NCBI GenBank assembly: GCA_903904765.1
Contig: CAIVEA010000226.1
Coordinates: forward strand, 1 to 7,173
DNA from: an uncultured Chloroflexota bacterium
Lineage (GTDB): Bacteria; Chloroflexota; Anaerolineae; Aggregatilineales; Phototrophicaceae
Reading direction: 5' to 3'
Length of the DNA stretch: 7,173 nt
The notes under the pieces were generated by a model, which was given only the letters and a program-made list of their open reading frames with translations, made no database searches and was not told the DNA's origin. Below, one piece after another: positions 1-6,022 of the stretch; position 1 is the stretch's first letter; every line of letters begins with the position of its first letter. A program made the position numbers and the translations under genes.

Positions 1-495
1 CCGATCTTCCGGGAATGGATGCACACCCAGCGGCGGGCCAACCAGCGCCTCATCATTATCAAATTCTGTCGGAAACGAGATGATTGTCTCGCCATCACGC
101 AGGACAGCCACGCTTGACCCCACCCGTGACACAAACACTTCGTCTTCATGCAGCACAGCGCACACTAAATTGGCCTCGTAGGGGCGCTTGCCACTTTCGT
201 TATGCTCGATCAAATCTTGGTTCAGGGAGGTATAGATTGTCCGCAGCGCCGCCGTCACGCTGCCGGTGCTGTTGAAATAGCGTTCGGCAGACAGTGTGGA
301 CATCTGCTCATAGAAAGCAGCAGGGGCTGTTGCATCCCCGGACGGCGAAACTAGCACAAAGAGCGTATCCAGTTCACGCCCCCGTGCCGCTTTCTTCGGG
401 GCGACTTCCACCAGCATCCCCGGCGGTTGTGCATTGATCGCCCGCCCGCCTACGACATATAAATGACCGACAAGTGCCTCAAAATCAAATGCCAT
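1..495 (-). CDS. PP2C-like (PPM fold) protein, probably catalytically degenerate; C-terminal part outside window
   Basis: The reverse strand is open from an ATG at 495 to the window edge, giving 165 residues without a stop; the rest of the gene is cut off. A GGGAG Shine-Dalgarno lies at 511-507, 11 bases before the ATG. Residues 108-135 (ANLVCAVLHEDEVFVSRVGS, then SVAVLRDGE) match the central PP2C beta-strand pair, which normally reads like 'LVVALI..LYVANVGDSRAYL..G'. 'GPPLGVHP' at 153-160 resembles the later 'LG' segment. The metal-binding motifs are not seen: no RxxNED near the N-terminus (GGRAINAQ at 16-23 instead), 'LVSPSGD' at 48-54 where VADGMGGH would sit, and GSS instead of GDS at 126-128. 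It may therefore bind rather than hydrolyse a phosphoprotein. It lies 72 bp downstream of the receiver gene in the same direction, so co-transcription is plausible. The fold call is from motif resemblance only. Confidence 0.6.
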   Translation of the reverse strand, partial: MAFDFEALVGHLYVVGGRAINAQPPGMLVEVAPKKAARGRELDTLFVLVSPSGDATAPAAFYEQMSTLSAERYFNSTGSVTAALRTIYTSLNQDLIEHNESGKRPYEANLVCAVLHEDEVFVSRVGSSVAVLRDGETIISFPTEFDNDEALVGPPLGVHPFPEDR

Positions 496-567
496 AACAT
501 TCGCTGCTCCCAGATGAGTCAGCGAGGATTCTACATGATTTGAGGGTTCGGGTCTATGTGAAGACGA

Positions 568-939
568 TTAAGCGATCTGCTGAGCAATCGCAAATTCAGC
601 AGCATCCCGGATTTCCTTCGGGCGCACCGGTTTCACAAAATAGGCATCTGCACGGGGAATCGGCAGTTCAAAATGGTAAGGATCGTGGGCGCTCACCACC
701 ACCACATACATCATTTTGAGATGCGGCATGCTGTTCACATAGTTCAGCACCTGATGACCGGTGACGCGGGGCATGAGCAAATCCAGAAACATAATGACAG
801 GCTGAGATTTTTGGAGGTGTGCAATAGCTTGCTCGCCGTTGGAAGCCTTTAAGATTTCCAAATTCATCGGGCGCAAAACTTGCTCTATAAAATAGAGCGT
901 GTTCTCGTCATCATCCACTATGAGCGCACAATGCGGCAT
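568..939 (-). CDS. Stand-alone CheY-like response regulator receiver domain
   Basis: This is a 123-residue protein consisting of one receiver domain and nothing else. It would take a phosphoryl group from a histidine kinase and signal by protein contact rather than by binding DNA. Visible hallmarks are the acidic pocket DDD at 9-11 after the first strand (ALIVDDDE), the phospho-acceptor D53 in FLDLLMP, the switch serine S83 in VVVSAHD, and the conserved K103-P104 in YFVKPVRP. All are in the expected order and spacing, so the domain should be active. I chose the ATG at 939, which has GGGAA at 952-948 eight bases upstream; an in-frame TTG at 954 would add five residues (MGIYV) and has AGGAT before it. 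No kinase or output-domain gene is adjacent. The neighbours are a small protein of unknown function upstream and a PP2C-like protein downstream, all on the same strand. Confidence 0.93.
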   Translation of the reverse strand: MPHCALIVDDDENTLYFIEQVLRPMNLEILKASNGEQAIAHLQKSQPVIMFLDLLMPRVTGHQVLNYVNSMPHLKMMYVVVVSAHDPYHFELPIPRADAYFVKPVRPKEIRDAAEFAIAQQIA

Positions 940-960
940 AACGTAAATTCCCAACTGATC

Positions 961-990
961 CTAATAAAAATGAACGCTCGAAACAGTCAA
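961..990 (-). promoter_or_regulatory. Candidate sigma-70-type promoter for the receiver gene
   Basis: On the minus strand TTGACT (990-985, 5 of 6 to consensus) is followed after 18 bp by TATTAG (966-961, 4 of 6). Transcription would start near 954, giving a short leader before the ATG at 939. That would also rule out the TTG at 954 as the start. The rest of the 940-1115 gap shows no other clear signal; a TATACT near 1040 lacks a matching -35. Confidence 0.35.
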
Positions 991-1115
991 CCCAATTCTA
1001 ACAAGGCTTGCACCTTGCCCACATGGATTGTTTACCAGTATACCTCATTTCCCAACGGGGTTGCGGTAACATCAATCACCCCAGCGAACTGCCTCTGTTA
1101 CAAATCAGTTACGCC

Positions 1116-1475
1116 CTAAAACTGAAAGAGGTCTACATATCGGACAACCTTGCGTCCGTAGTTTGTTGTATAGTCTTTTAAGCGGCCTTCAAGGATTTCC
1201 CATCGGTCACTCTCAAAAGCCTGATGCAGCGTTTCCAGCCGTTCTGTCACAAAATCCACCTGCCGCAGTGGATACTGCCCGTAAGCCGTATGCCACACCG
1301 CCGTCATATACAACCCCATCTGATGCAATGCAGGGACGAACTCGTTCATAATGAACTGATAATACGGTTCATATTGATCGGGTCTGATATTGTACGACAG
1401 AATGAGCCGATACTGAGGATTTATTCGAACCGACACTTGTGAATGACCCTTCTTATGCTTGCTGAATTCTATCAC
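1116..1475 (-). CDS. Small protein of unknown function, possible dimeric alpha/beta-barrel (ferredoxin-like) fold
   Basis: I do not recognise this 119-residue protein with confidence. After a basic N-terminus, residues 22-30 (YRLILSYNI) form a strand. Then comes a helix rich in aromatic residues (32-52, with EPYYQFIMNEFVPALHQMG), a strand (55-62), a loop with YGQYPLRQVDFVT, a second long helix (77-100) and a basic/aromatic tail. This beta-alpha-beta-beta-alpha order, with the first helix following the words 'RPDQYEPYYQFI', resembles NIPSNAP/antibiotic-monooxygenase-like small barrels. No catalytic residue can be named. I chose the GTG at 1475 because a very strong AGGGGAGGG (1487-1479) precedes it closely. 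An in-frame TTG at 1493 would place that purine run inside the coding sequence. It is the first of three co-directional minus-strand genes, with a 176-bp gap before the receiver gene. It is divergent from the TPR gene at 1569. Confidence 0.75.
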   Translation of the reverse strand: MIEFSKHKKGHSQVSVRINPQYRLILSYNIRPDQYEPYYQFIMNEFVPALHQMGLYMTAVWHTAYGQYPLRQVDFVTERLETLHQAFESDRWEILEGRLKDYTTNYGRKVVRYVDLFQF

Positions 1476-1478
1476 AAG

Positions 1479-1487
1479 CCCTCCCCT
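1479..1487 (-). promoter_or_regulatory. Strong ribosome binding site deciding a GTG start
   Basis: On the minus strand AGGGGAGGG ends three bases before the GTG at 1475-1473; its GGGGA core lies six bases from that codon. This is the most purine-rich stretch near the gene's 5' end. It argues for GTG rather than the TTG at 1493. Confidence 0.5.
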
Positions 1488-1512
1488 ACGCAATCATCAT
1501 CCAACATCACCC

Positions 1513-1541
1513 TTGCCCATCCCCATGAATTACGGTAATTT
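1513..1541 (+). promoter_or_regulatory. Divergent-spacer promoter candidate with palindromic operator-like site
   Basis: The gap between the two divergent genes (1476-1568) contains a perfect inverted repeat, AATTAC-G-GTAATT, at 1528-1540. TTGCCC at 1513-1518 and TAATTT at 1536-1541 are 17 bp apart and could be a weak -35/-10 pair for the TPR gene; the right arm of the palindrome would overlap that -10. The palindrome is directly visible. The promoter assignment is weak (4 of 6 and 3 of 6 matches) and operator function is inferred. Confidence 0.3.
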
Positions 1542-1568
1542 CTGCATTACAGAGAAGGGACAAAGCGC

Positions 1569-3977
1569 ATGGCGAATCTGCAACAGCGGTTGGATGATCT
1601 GCGCCGACAGCTTCAAATGCTGCCCGAAGAACCCGAATCGAGCGTGATTGCCGATCTGGAACGAGCAGCCCGTACCCTGCTGGCGGATGCAAAAAATACA
1701 CCTTTTGAAGCCGCCGCACAAGCGTTCTTTGGGGAATTGGCGCGGGTGAGCAGCAATCCCACCTCACCGAATGCCGCCGCTGTGCGCGGGTTGGTGCGCC
1801 GCGCCCGCATCCGCATCGAAATCGCGGGTGACAATGATGATATAGATGAGGCAATTGATATTCTTGCGGAGGGGATGGCGTTACAGCCCCAAGACCCGGA
1901 CATCATTGCCCTGCTAGGCGAAGCTGCCGCCCGCAGCGAACAGGCCGCGCAGCGCGTGAATGACCTGTACGCCCGTTACGGAGTGCGCCCGCCAGCACCA
2001 CCTGCACCGTCCGCGCCACCTCCGCCCGCACCCGCTCGCCCAACGGCGACGCGCCCTGCCCCGACACAACCGCAGCCACCTCCGGCTTATCCTACATCGG
2101 CTGGCTACCCGCCGCCCGAAGAAGAAATCTATCAGGAGCCACCCGCCCGCCGTATGCCCGGACGTGGCGCGGGCTACAGTTCGCTGCCCGATGTGGACGA
2201 ACTCCAGTCCGAACTGACAGCAGCCTATTATTCGGGCGAGTATCAGCAATCCATTGACCTCGCCAACCGCGTCCTATCGCAGCAACCCGGCAATCCAATG
2301 GCACTGGAATATCGCCAGAAGGCCGAAGATAACCTGATTCGCGGCGTTGTCCCCGATCACCGCATTCCGTTTGATGCGCGTGTGGCCTACAACCGCGCTA
2401 ACTCACTGGTGCGTGCTGGCAACTACGACGAAGCCGAGCGCCTGTACCGCGAAGCCCGCGATCTGGCGGAGCGCAACGGCATCCCCAGTTGGAAAGATGC
2501 CGAACAAGCCCTCCTCGAAATTCAAGACCTCGCCCTCGCCCGCGAAATGCTGCTGGAAGGCGATCGTCTGATTAAAAGCGATAACTGGAGCGAAGCCTTA
2601 CGCAAATACGAAGGGGCGCTTCGCGTCGTCCCCAACGATCCACAGGCCGAAGAACGCATTGAATCGGTGCGCCGCGTCCAGCAGGATGCCGATCAAATCT
2701 CGGTCAAGTTGAGTATGCTCAGCGGCCCGCTGACCGAACAAGTAGCCGAACTCCAGAACGTGAACAACATGCTCATGCGCGTGCGCCAGCTTTTGCCGGA
2801 CAGTCAGCGTCTGAGCCAGCTTGCCCAGACCGCTAACGCCCGCTTGACGGGTATCAAAACCCAGTTGAACGATCAGGCGCAGTCGGCGCTCAACCGCGCC
2901 AGCAACGCCAATCGCCTAGAAGAACGGCTGATGCTGACCAACGAGGCGCTGAATCTGCTCGAACTGGGCATGAAGCTCGACCCCGGCGACACCTCGCTTT
3001 CCGAAACGCTGCTCACCACGCGCACCGCCGCCACCGATATGCAACGAGCGCGGCAGGTCATCGAACGTTCGGCGGCGCTGGTGGCGCAAAACTTCGATAA
3101 CGAACTCTCGCAAGCGCGAACGATGCTGGCCAGCCTGAAAGACTATGCACAGGACGAACGCTACCGCGCCGTCGTGACCGATCTGCTAGGGCGCTATCTG
3201 GAACGCGCTGAATTTGCAGTGGAAGAAGGCAATGCCGCCGAAGCCGAAGCGTGGCTGGAAATCCTGCGCGAAGAACCGTTCCGCATCTTAGGCCGCCGCA
3301 CCGAACTTATCCGCCTCGAAAACGACATTCGCGGCCTGCGCCGCCGCCGCACTTTGCGCTTAGCAGCCACGCTCGGCGGCATTATTCTGATCGGCATCAT
3401 CAGTCTGGTACTCTCGCAACCGCTATGGTCGCCTGTGTTGTTCCCGCCGCCCACAGCCACGCCCAGTAGCACGCCCACTGCGACGATCACGCCCACACCC
3501 AGCGATACGCCTACGTCCAGCAACACGCCCACGCCGTCCTTAACGCCGACGTGGACGTTCACACCATCACCCACCGTCACACCGTCGTACACGGTCACGC
3601 CGTCGCTTACGCCCACCGAAACACCTACGCCGACGCATACGCCGACCATCACGCCCACGTTTACGCCGTCCCTCACCCCCACGGTGACGGACACGCCGAC
3701 CATCACGCCCACGCCGCCGGTGCTGTGCCGCGTGATAAACATCGGCGCAGACGCGATTCGCGTCCGTTCGCAATCCTCTACCCGTCCCGACTCGGCCATC
3801 ATCGGTTTCCTGCCCGCCCGCGCCGCCGCCGATGTGCTGCGTCAAGATCGCAGCATCGTGGATGGTCGCGTGTGGTACTTCATCAACGCGCAGATCGAAG
3901 GCGGCAGCAGCATAGCCGGATGGGTGCGTAACGATACGGTGACACCGTTGGACAACTGCCCCCCGCTGCCCGGCTAA
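1569..3977 (+). CDS. TPR-repeat, single-pass membrane protein with Thr/Pro stalk and extracellular SH3-like domain
   Basis: This 802-residue protein starts at an ATG preceded by GAAGGGA eight bases upstream. In order it has: a helical N-terminus (1-138); a Pro/Ala-rich linker (about 140-195); TPR-like helical pairs at about 218-256 ([17 protein letters not shown]), 273-301 ([14 protein letters not shown]) and 328-364 ([15 protein letters not shown]); long helical, partly coiled segments to about 570, including another pair at 541-568; a basic patch RRRR (591-594); one membrane span (about 598-616, [18 protein letters not shown]); a Thr/Pro/Ser stalk (626-717); and a bacterial SH3-like domain (about 720-797) with the 'IRVRS' and 'GWVR' signatures. 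The basic patch before the span predicts N-terminus inside, SH3 outside. The only two cysteines, C720 and C797, flank the SH3 domain. It probably scaffolds partners in the cytoplasm and binds cell-wall or surface material outside, but neither ligand is known. A hairpin terminator follows the stop. Confidence 0.85.
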   Translation: MANLQQRLDDLRRQLQMLPEEPESSVIADLERAARTLLADAKNTPFEAAAQAFFGELARVSSNPTSPNAAAVRGLVRRARIRIEIAGDNDDIDEAIDILAEGMALQPQDPDIIALLGEAAARSEQAAQRVNDLYARYGVRPPAPPAPSAPPPPAPARPTATRPAPTQPQPPPAYPTSAGYPPPEEEIYQEPPARRMPGRGAGYSSLPDVDELQSELTAAYYSGEYQQSIDLANRVLSQQPGNPMALEYRQKAEDNLIRGVVPDHRIPFDARVAYNRANSLVRAGNYDEAERLYREARDLAERNGIPSWKDAEQALLEIQDLALAREMLLEGDRLIKSDNWSEALRKYEGALRVVPNDPQAEERIESVRRVQQDADQISVKLSMLSGPLTEQVAELQNVNNMLMRVRQLLPDSQRLSQLAQTANARLTGIKTQLNDQAQSALNRASNANRLEERLMLTNEALNLLELGMKLDPGDTSLSETLLTTRTAATDMQRARQVIERSAALVAQNFDNELSQARTMLASLKDYAQDERYRAVVTDLLGRYLERAEFAVEEGNAAEAEAWLEILREEPFRILGRRTELIRLENDIRGLRRRRTLRLAATLGGIILIGIISLVLSQPLWSPVLFPPPTATPSSTPTATITPTPSDTPTSSNTPTPSLTPTWTFTPSPTVTPSYTVTPSLTPTETPTPTHTPTITPTFTPSLTPTVTDTPTITPTPPVLCRVINIGADAIRVRSQSSTRPDSAIIGFLPARAAADVLRQDRSIVDGRVWYFINAQIEGGSSIAGWVRNDTVTPLDNCPPLPG
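3444..3719 (+). repeat. Low-complexity Thr/Pro(Ser)-rich coding repeat (TPTP stalk)
   Basis: About 92 codons encode degenerate short units of the type TP(T/S)xTP, built from recurring DNA words such as ACGCCCAC, ACGCCGAC and CATCACGCC. The stretch lies between the membrane span and the SH3-like domain, so it is best read as an extended extracellular spacer. Such stalks are often O-glycosylated; that is family knowledge, not visible here. The repeat also produces long open frames on other strands, rich in Val/Gly or His/Ala, which are artefacts of composition. Confidence 0.8.
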
Positions 3978-4001
3978 ACAAACACCTCAATCCGATTACA
4001 T

Positions 4002-4031
4002 AACGGGAGGCATTTGACCTCCCGTTTGTAT
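4002..4031 (+). terminator. Intrinsic terminator after the TPR-SH3 gene
   Basis: A perfect 9-bp stem, AACGGGAGG (4002-4010) with CCTCCCGTT (4018-4026), has a 7-base loop and is followed by the T-rich TGTATT. It begins 25 bases after the stop codon. The T-tract is interrupted, so termination may be moderate. It separates this gene from the protease gene; the remaining gap to 4164 shows no promoter I can defend. Confidence 0.65.
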
Positions 4032-4164
4032 TGGCGACTTGCTACACATTTCACTGCAAACTTAAGAACAGATTCACGGCTTTCTCATGCTTTGCATCTA
4101 CTCTTGGAATCGACAAGCCAAAAACCGCCAGCGTGGTGGTTAACAGTCATGAGGAATCAACGCC

Positions 4165-5295
4165 ATGTCCAATCCCAACAAAAAGCGTCTTGCGCTTTTG
4201 GTGGCCGGGCTGCTGCTCGTCGCCTTCGGTTTCACACTCGGCACAAACGCTCTTCGTACCAACGCCAGTTCTACCCTGTTCGTCGCTCAACCGCAGGCGC
4301 AACTCCACGTCCCCGACCCGATCACGGAGAATGAACGGTTCTTCGCCAGCATCTACAGCCGCGTCAGCCCGTCGGTGGTGTCCATCAGCGTCACCGGCAC
4401 ATCGCAAGGTGGCAGTTTCTCCGCCAGTGGCACGGGCTTCGTGATTGACCAGCAAGGTCATATCGTAACCAATAACCATGTGGTGGACGGCGCGGATAAA
4501 GATGGTATTCAGGTCAATTTCCTTGATGGCTCAATCGTGCGCGGGCAGGTGGTCGGACTCGACCCCGACTCCGATCTGGCAGTGCTGAAGGTGGATATGC
4601 CTGCCGAACGGCTGACTCCGGTGCAGTTGGGCAACTCGGACTCGCTGTTCATCGGCGAAACCACACTCGCCATCGGCAGCCCGTTCGGGCAGCGGTGGAC
4701 GCTGACCAGCGGCATCATCAGTGCTCTTGACCGCACCATCACGGGGCTGACCAATTTCAGCGTAGGCGCGGTCATTCAGACCGATGCCGCCATCAACCCC
4801 GGCAACAGCGGTGGCCCGCTGCTCAACCTGCAAGGCGAAGTCATCGGCGTGAACTCGCAGATTCTGAGCGAGAGCCGTTCCAATTCGGGAGTGGGTTTCG
4901 CCATCCCCAGCAACCTCGTCAAGCGCGTTGCCAACGAACTGATTGCTAATGGTCAGGTCAACTACAGCTACCTAGGTATCAGCTCGATTTCGGACGAACG
5001 CGGTGTCACCATTGACATGATCGAAGCCTACAACTTGCCGAACAACCTGCGCGGCGTGGTCATCAGCGACATCGTCCCGAACGGCCCTGCCGATAACGCC
5101 GGCATTCGTGGCGCGACTAATCGCTCGGTAGATGTCATCACTGCCATTGACAACGTACCCGTCAGCGGCATGAGTTCGCTGGTGTCGTATCTGGCAAACT
5201 ACACCCAGCCCGGACAAACCGTGAATCTAACCGTCTATCGTGACGGACAGAGCGTGAATATCCCGCTGGTTCTAGGAGAACGCCCGTCCCGCTAA
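4165..5295 (+). CDS. HtrA/DegP-type membrane-anchored serine protease (S1C) with one PDZ domain
   Basis: This 376-residue protease should act outside the cytoplasmic membrane, degrading misfolded or regulatory envelope proteins. A KKR-led hydrophobic segment (about 8-26, LALLVAGLLLVAFGFTLG) forms an N-terminal anchor or uncleaved signal. The trypsin-like domain spans about 58-255 with the complete triad: H105 in TNNHVV, D137 in DPDSDLAVLKV and S215 in NPGNSGGPLL. The substrate/oxyanion region IGSPFG is at 170-175 and GVGFAIPS at 242-249. A single PDZ domain covers about 268-370, starting with the YLGI carboxylate-binding loop (269-272) and including 'VVISDIVPNGPADNAGI'. In its 'DVITAIDN' segment the usual GD is VD. 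The ATG has GAGGA at 4151-4155 nine bases upstream. The protein is close to the typical length of one-PDZ HtrA proteins. It stands as its own unit between two terminators. The exact paralogue (DegP, DegQ, DegS or HtrA) cannot be told. Confidence 0.95.
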   Translation: MSNPNKKRLALLVAGLLLVAFGFTLGTNALRTNASSTLFVAQPQAQLHVPDPITENERFFASIYSRVSPSVVSISVTGTSQGGSFSASGTGFVIDQQGHIVTNNHVVDGADKDGIQVNFLDGSIVRGQVVGLDPDSDLAVLKVDMPAERLTPVQLGNSDSLFIGETTLAIGSPFGQRWTLTSGIISALDRTITGLTNFSVGAVIQTDAAINPGNSGGPLLNLQGEVIGVNSQILSESRSNSGVGFAIPSNLVKRVANELIANGQVNYSYLGISSISDERGVTIDMIEAYNLPNNLRGVVISDIVPNGPADNAGIRGATNRSVDVITAIDNVPVSGMSSLVSYLANYTQPGQTVNLTVYRDGQSVNIPLVLGERPSR

Positions 5296-5329
5296 AACGG
5301 ACTGGGGTACGGACTTTGTCACAAAATTG

Positions 5330-5358
5330 TCCCGGCGTGCCACAACGCCGGGATTTTT
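5330..5358 (+). terminator. Strong intrinsic terminator after the HtrA-like gene
   Basis: A perfect 9-bp GC-rich stem, TCCCGGCGT (5330-5338) with ACGCCGGGA (5345-5353), has the 6-base loop GCCACA and is followed by TTTTT (5354-5358). An A-rich run (ACAAAA, 5321-5326) lies upstream, so it could work in both directions. It starts 34 bases after the protease stop codon. Confidence 0.9.
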
Positions 5359-5366
5359 GTTATACT
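5358..5366 (+). promoter_or_regulatory. Extended -10 promoter overlapping the terminator tail
   Basis: TG-T-TATACT at 5358-5366 is an extended -10 element (TGn plus 5 of 6 to TATAAT). No good -35 exists at the usual distance because the terminator stem occupies that space, which is compatible with an extended -10 promoter. Transcription would begin near 5373 and give a leader of about 32 bases for the HTH regulator at 5405. Confidence 0.5.
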
Positions 5367-5404
5367 TATCCTCGGAGTGCAATCAACAAGAGTGAAAGAC
5401 ATAT

Positions 5405-6022
5405 ATGAGTGAATCGGAATGGATTAGCTTACGTCAGGCAGCAGATATTCTAGGCGTGCATCCAGCTACCGTTCGCAACTGGGCGGATAAAGGCGATTTA
5501 GCCACACGCCGCACGCCCGGCGGACATCGGCGCTTCCGCAAGGCCGACCTCCTCCAATACGCCGAAACGCAAGGCGAACTGCAACCCCTCGAAATTCAGG
5601 TCATCATCCAGAATGCGCTGGGACAAACCCGAATGCAGGTGGGCGGCGGAACGCTATCGCAGCATACATGGTATGAACGTCTCAACGAAGAGTCGCGTTC
5701 CAGCTTGCGACAGGAGGGGTTGAAAACCCTCGAAGGACTACGGCAATACCTATCGGCTGGTGCACCGGATGAACTCCTCGGTAAAGCCATCCATATCGGT
5801 AAGAACTACGCGGCACTGCTCAGTCGCCAAGGACTAACGCTGCCGGATGCTATGCGCGGTTTTTTCTACTTCAGTGATTTCGTCATCAATGCAGTCCTCA
5901 CATGGTCAGAAATCACGCTTCCACGCACCAACACCGCTGACTGGGCCACCCTGCTCCGGCAGGTAAACACCTTTATCAACACCGCAATGCTGTCCGTCGT
6001 TGAATACTATCAGGAAGAATAA
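5405..6022 (+). CDS. MerR/excisionase-like HTH regulator with helical C-terminal (RsbR N-terminal-like) domain
   Basis: This 205-residue protein is a probable DNA-binding regulator. Residues 6-55 form a MerR/BldC-type winged helix: WISLRQAADILGVHPATVRN holds the helix-turn-helix, then WADKGDL, and the wing 'RRTPGGHRRFRKADL' typical of this superfamily. A short linker leads to an all-helical region (about 62-205) with 'KAIHIGKNYAALLSRQGLTL' at 127-146 and 'DAMRGFFYFSDFVINAVL' at 148-165. That resembles the N-terminal sensor-like helices of RsbR-type and related stress regulators, so it may bind a ligand or partner; this is inference. It lacks the long MerR dimerisation coiled coil, so it is not a classic MerR. 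The ATG has only a weak AGTGAAAG ribosome site. Its TAA overlaps the proposed first codon of dprA, which points to translational coupling. The target promoters are unknown. Confidence 0.85.
   Translation: MSESEWISLRQAADILGVHPATVRNWADKGDLATRRTPGGHRRFRKADLLQYAETQGELQPLEIQVIIQNALGQTRMQVGGGTLSQHTWYERLNEESRSSLRQEGLKTLEGLRQYLSAGAPDELLGKAIHIGKNYAALLSRQGLTLPDAMRGFFYFSDFVINAVLTWSEITLPRTNTADWATLLRQVNTFINTAMLSVVEYYQEE

Noticed and set aside
84..275. Plus-strand 63-codon frame at the left end
   Set aside because: Antisense to the PP2C-like gene, with Arg/Pro/Cys-rich composition typical of a shadow frame.
1030..1050. TATACT on the minus strand as an alternative promoter for the receiver gene
   Set aside because: No -35 at 16-18 bp and no extended TG; the TTGACT/TATTAG pair nearer the gene is better.
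880..1119. Plus-strand 79-codon frame across the gap before the receiver gene
   Set aside because: Overlaps the 5' end of the receiver gene antisense, no ribosome site and no recognisable domain; the gap better fits a promoter region.
3194..3802. Long reverse-strand open frame of about 200 codons, rich in Val-Gly repeats
   Set aside because: It is the mirror of the Thr/Pro coding repeat; the low-complexity DNA lacks stops in several frames. No ribosome site and no recognisable domain.
3551..3931. Plus-strand His/Ala/Arg-rich frame inside the TPR-SH3 gene
   Set aside because: Out-of-frame reading of the same repeat; the main frame has a membrane span and an SH3-like domain that make sense.
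4032..4164. Promoter for the HtrA-like gene (for example TTGCTA with TTAAGA, 17 bp apart)
   Set aside because: The -10 matches only 2 of 6 bases; no heat-shock or CIRCE-type element is visible either.
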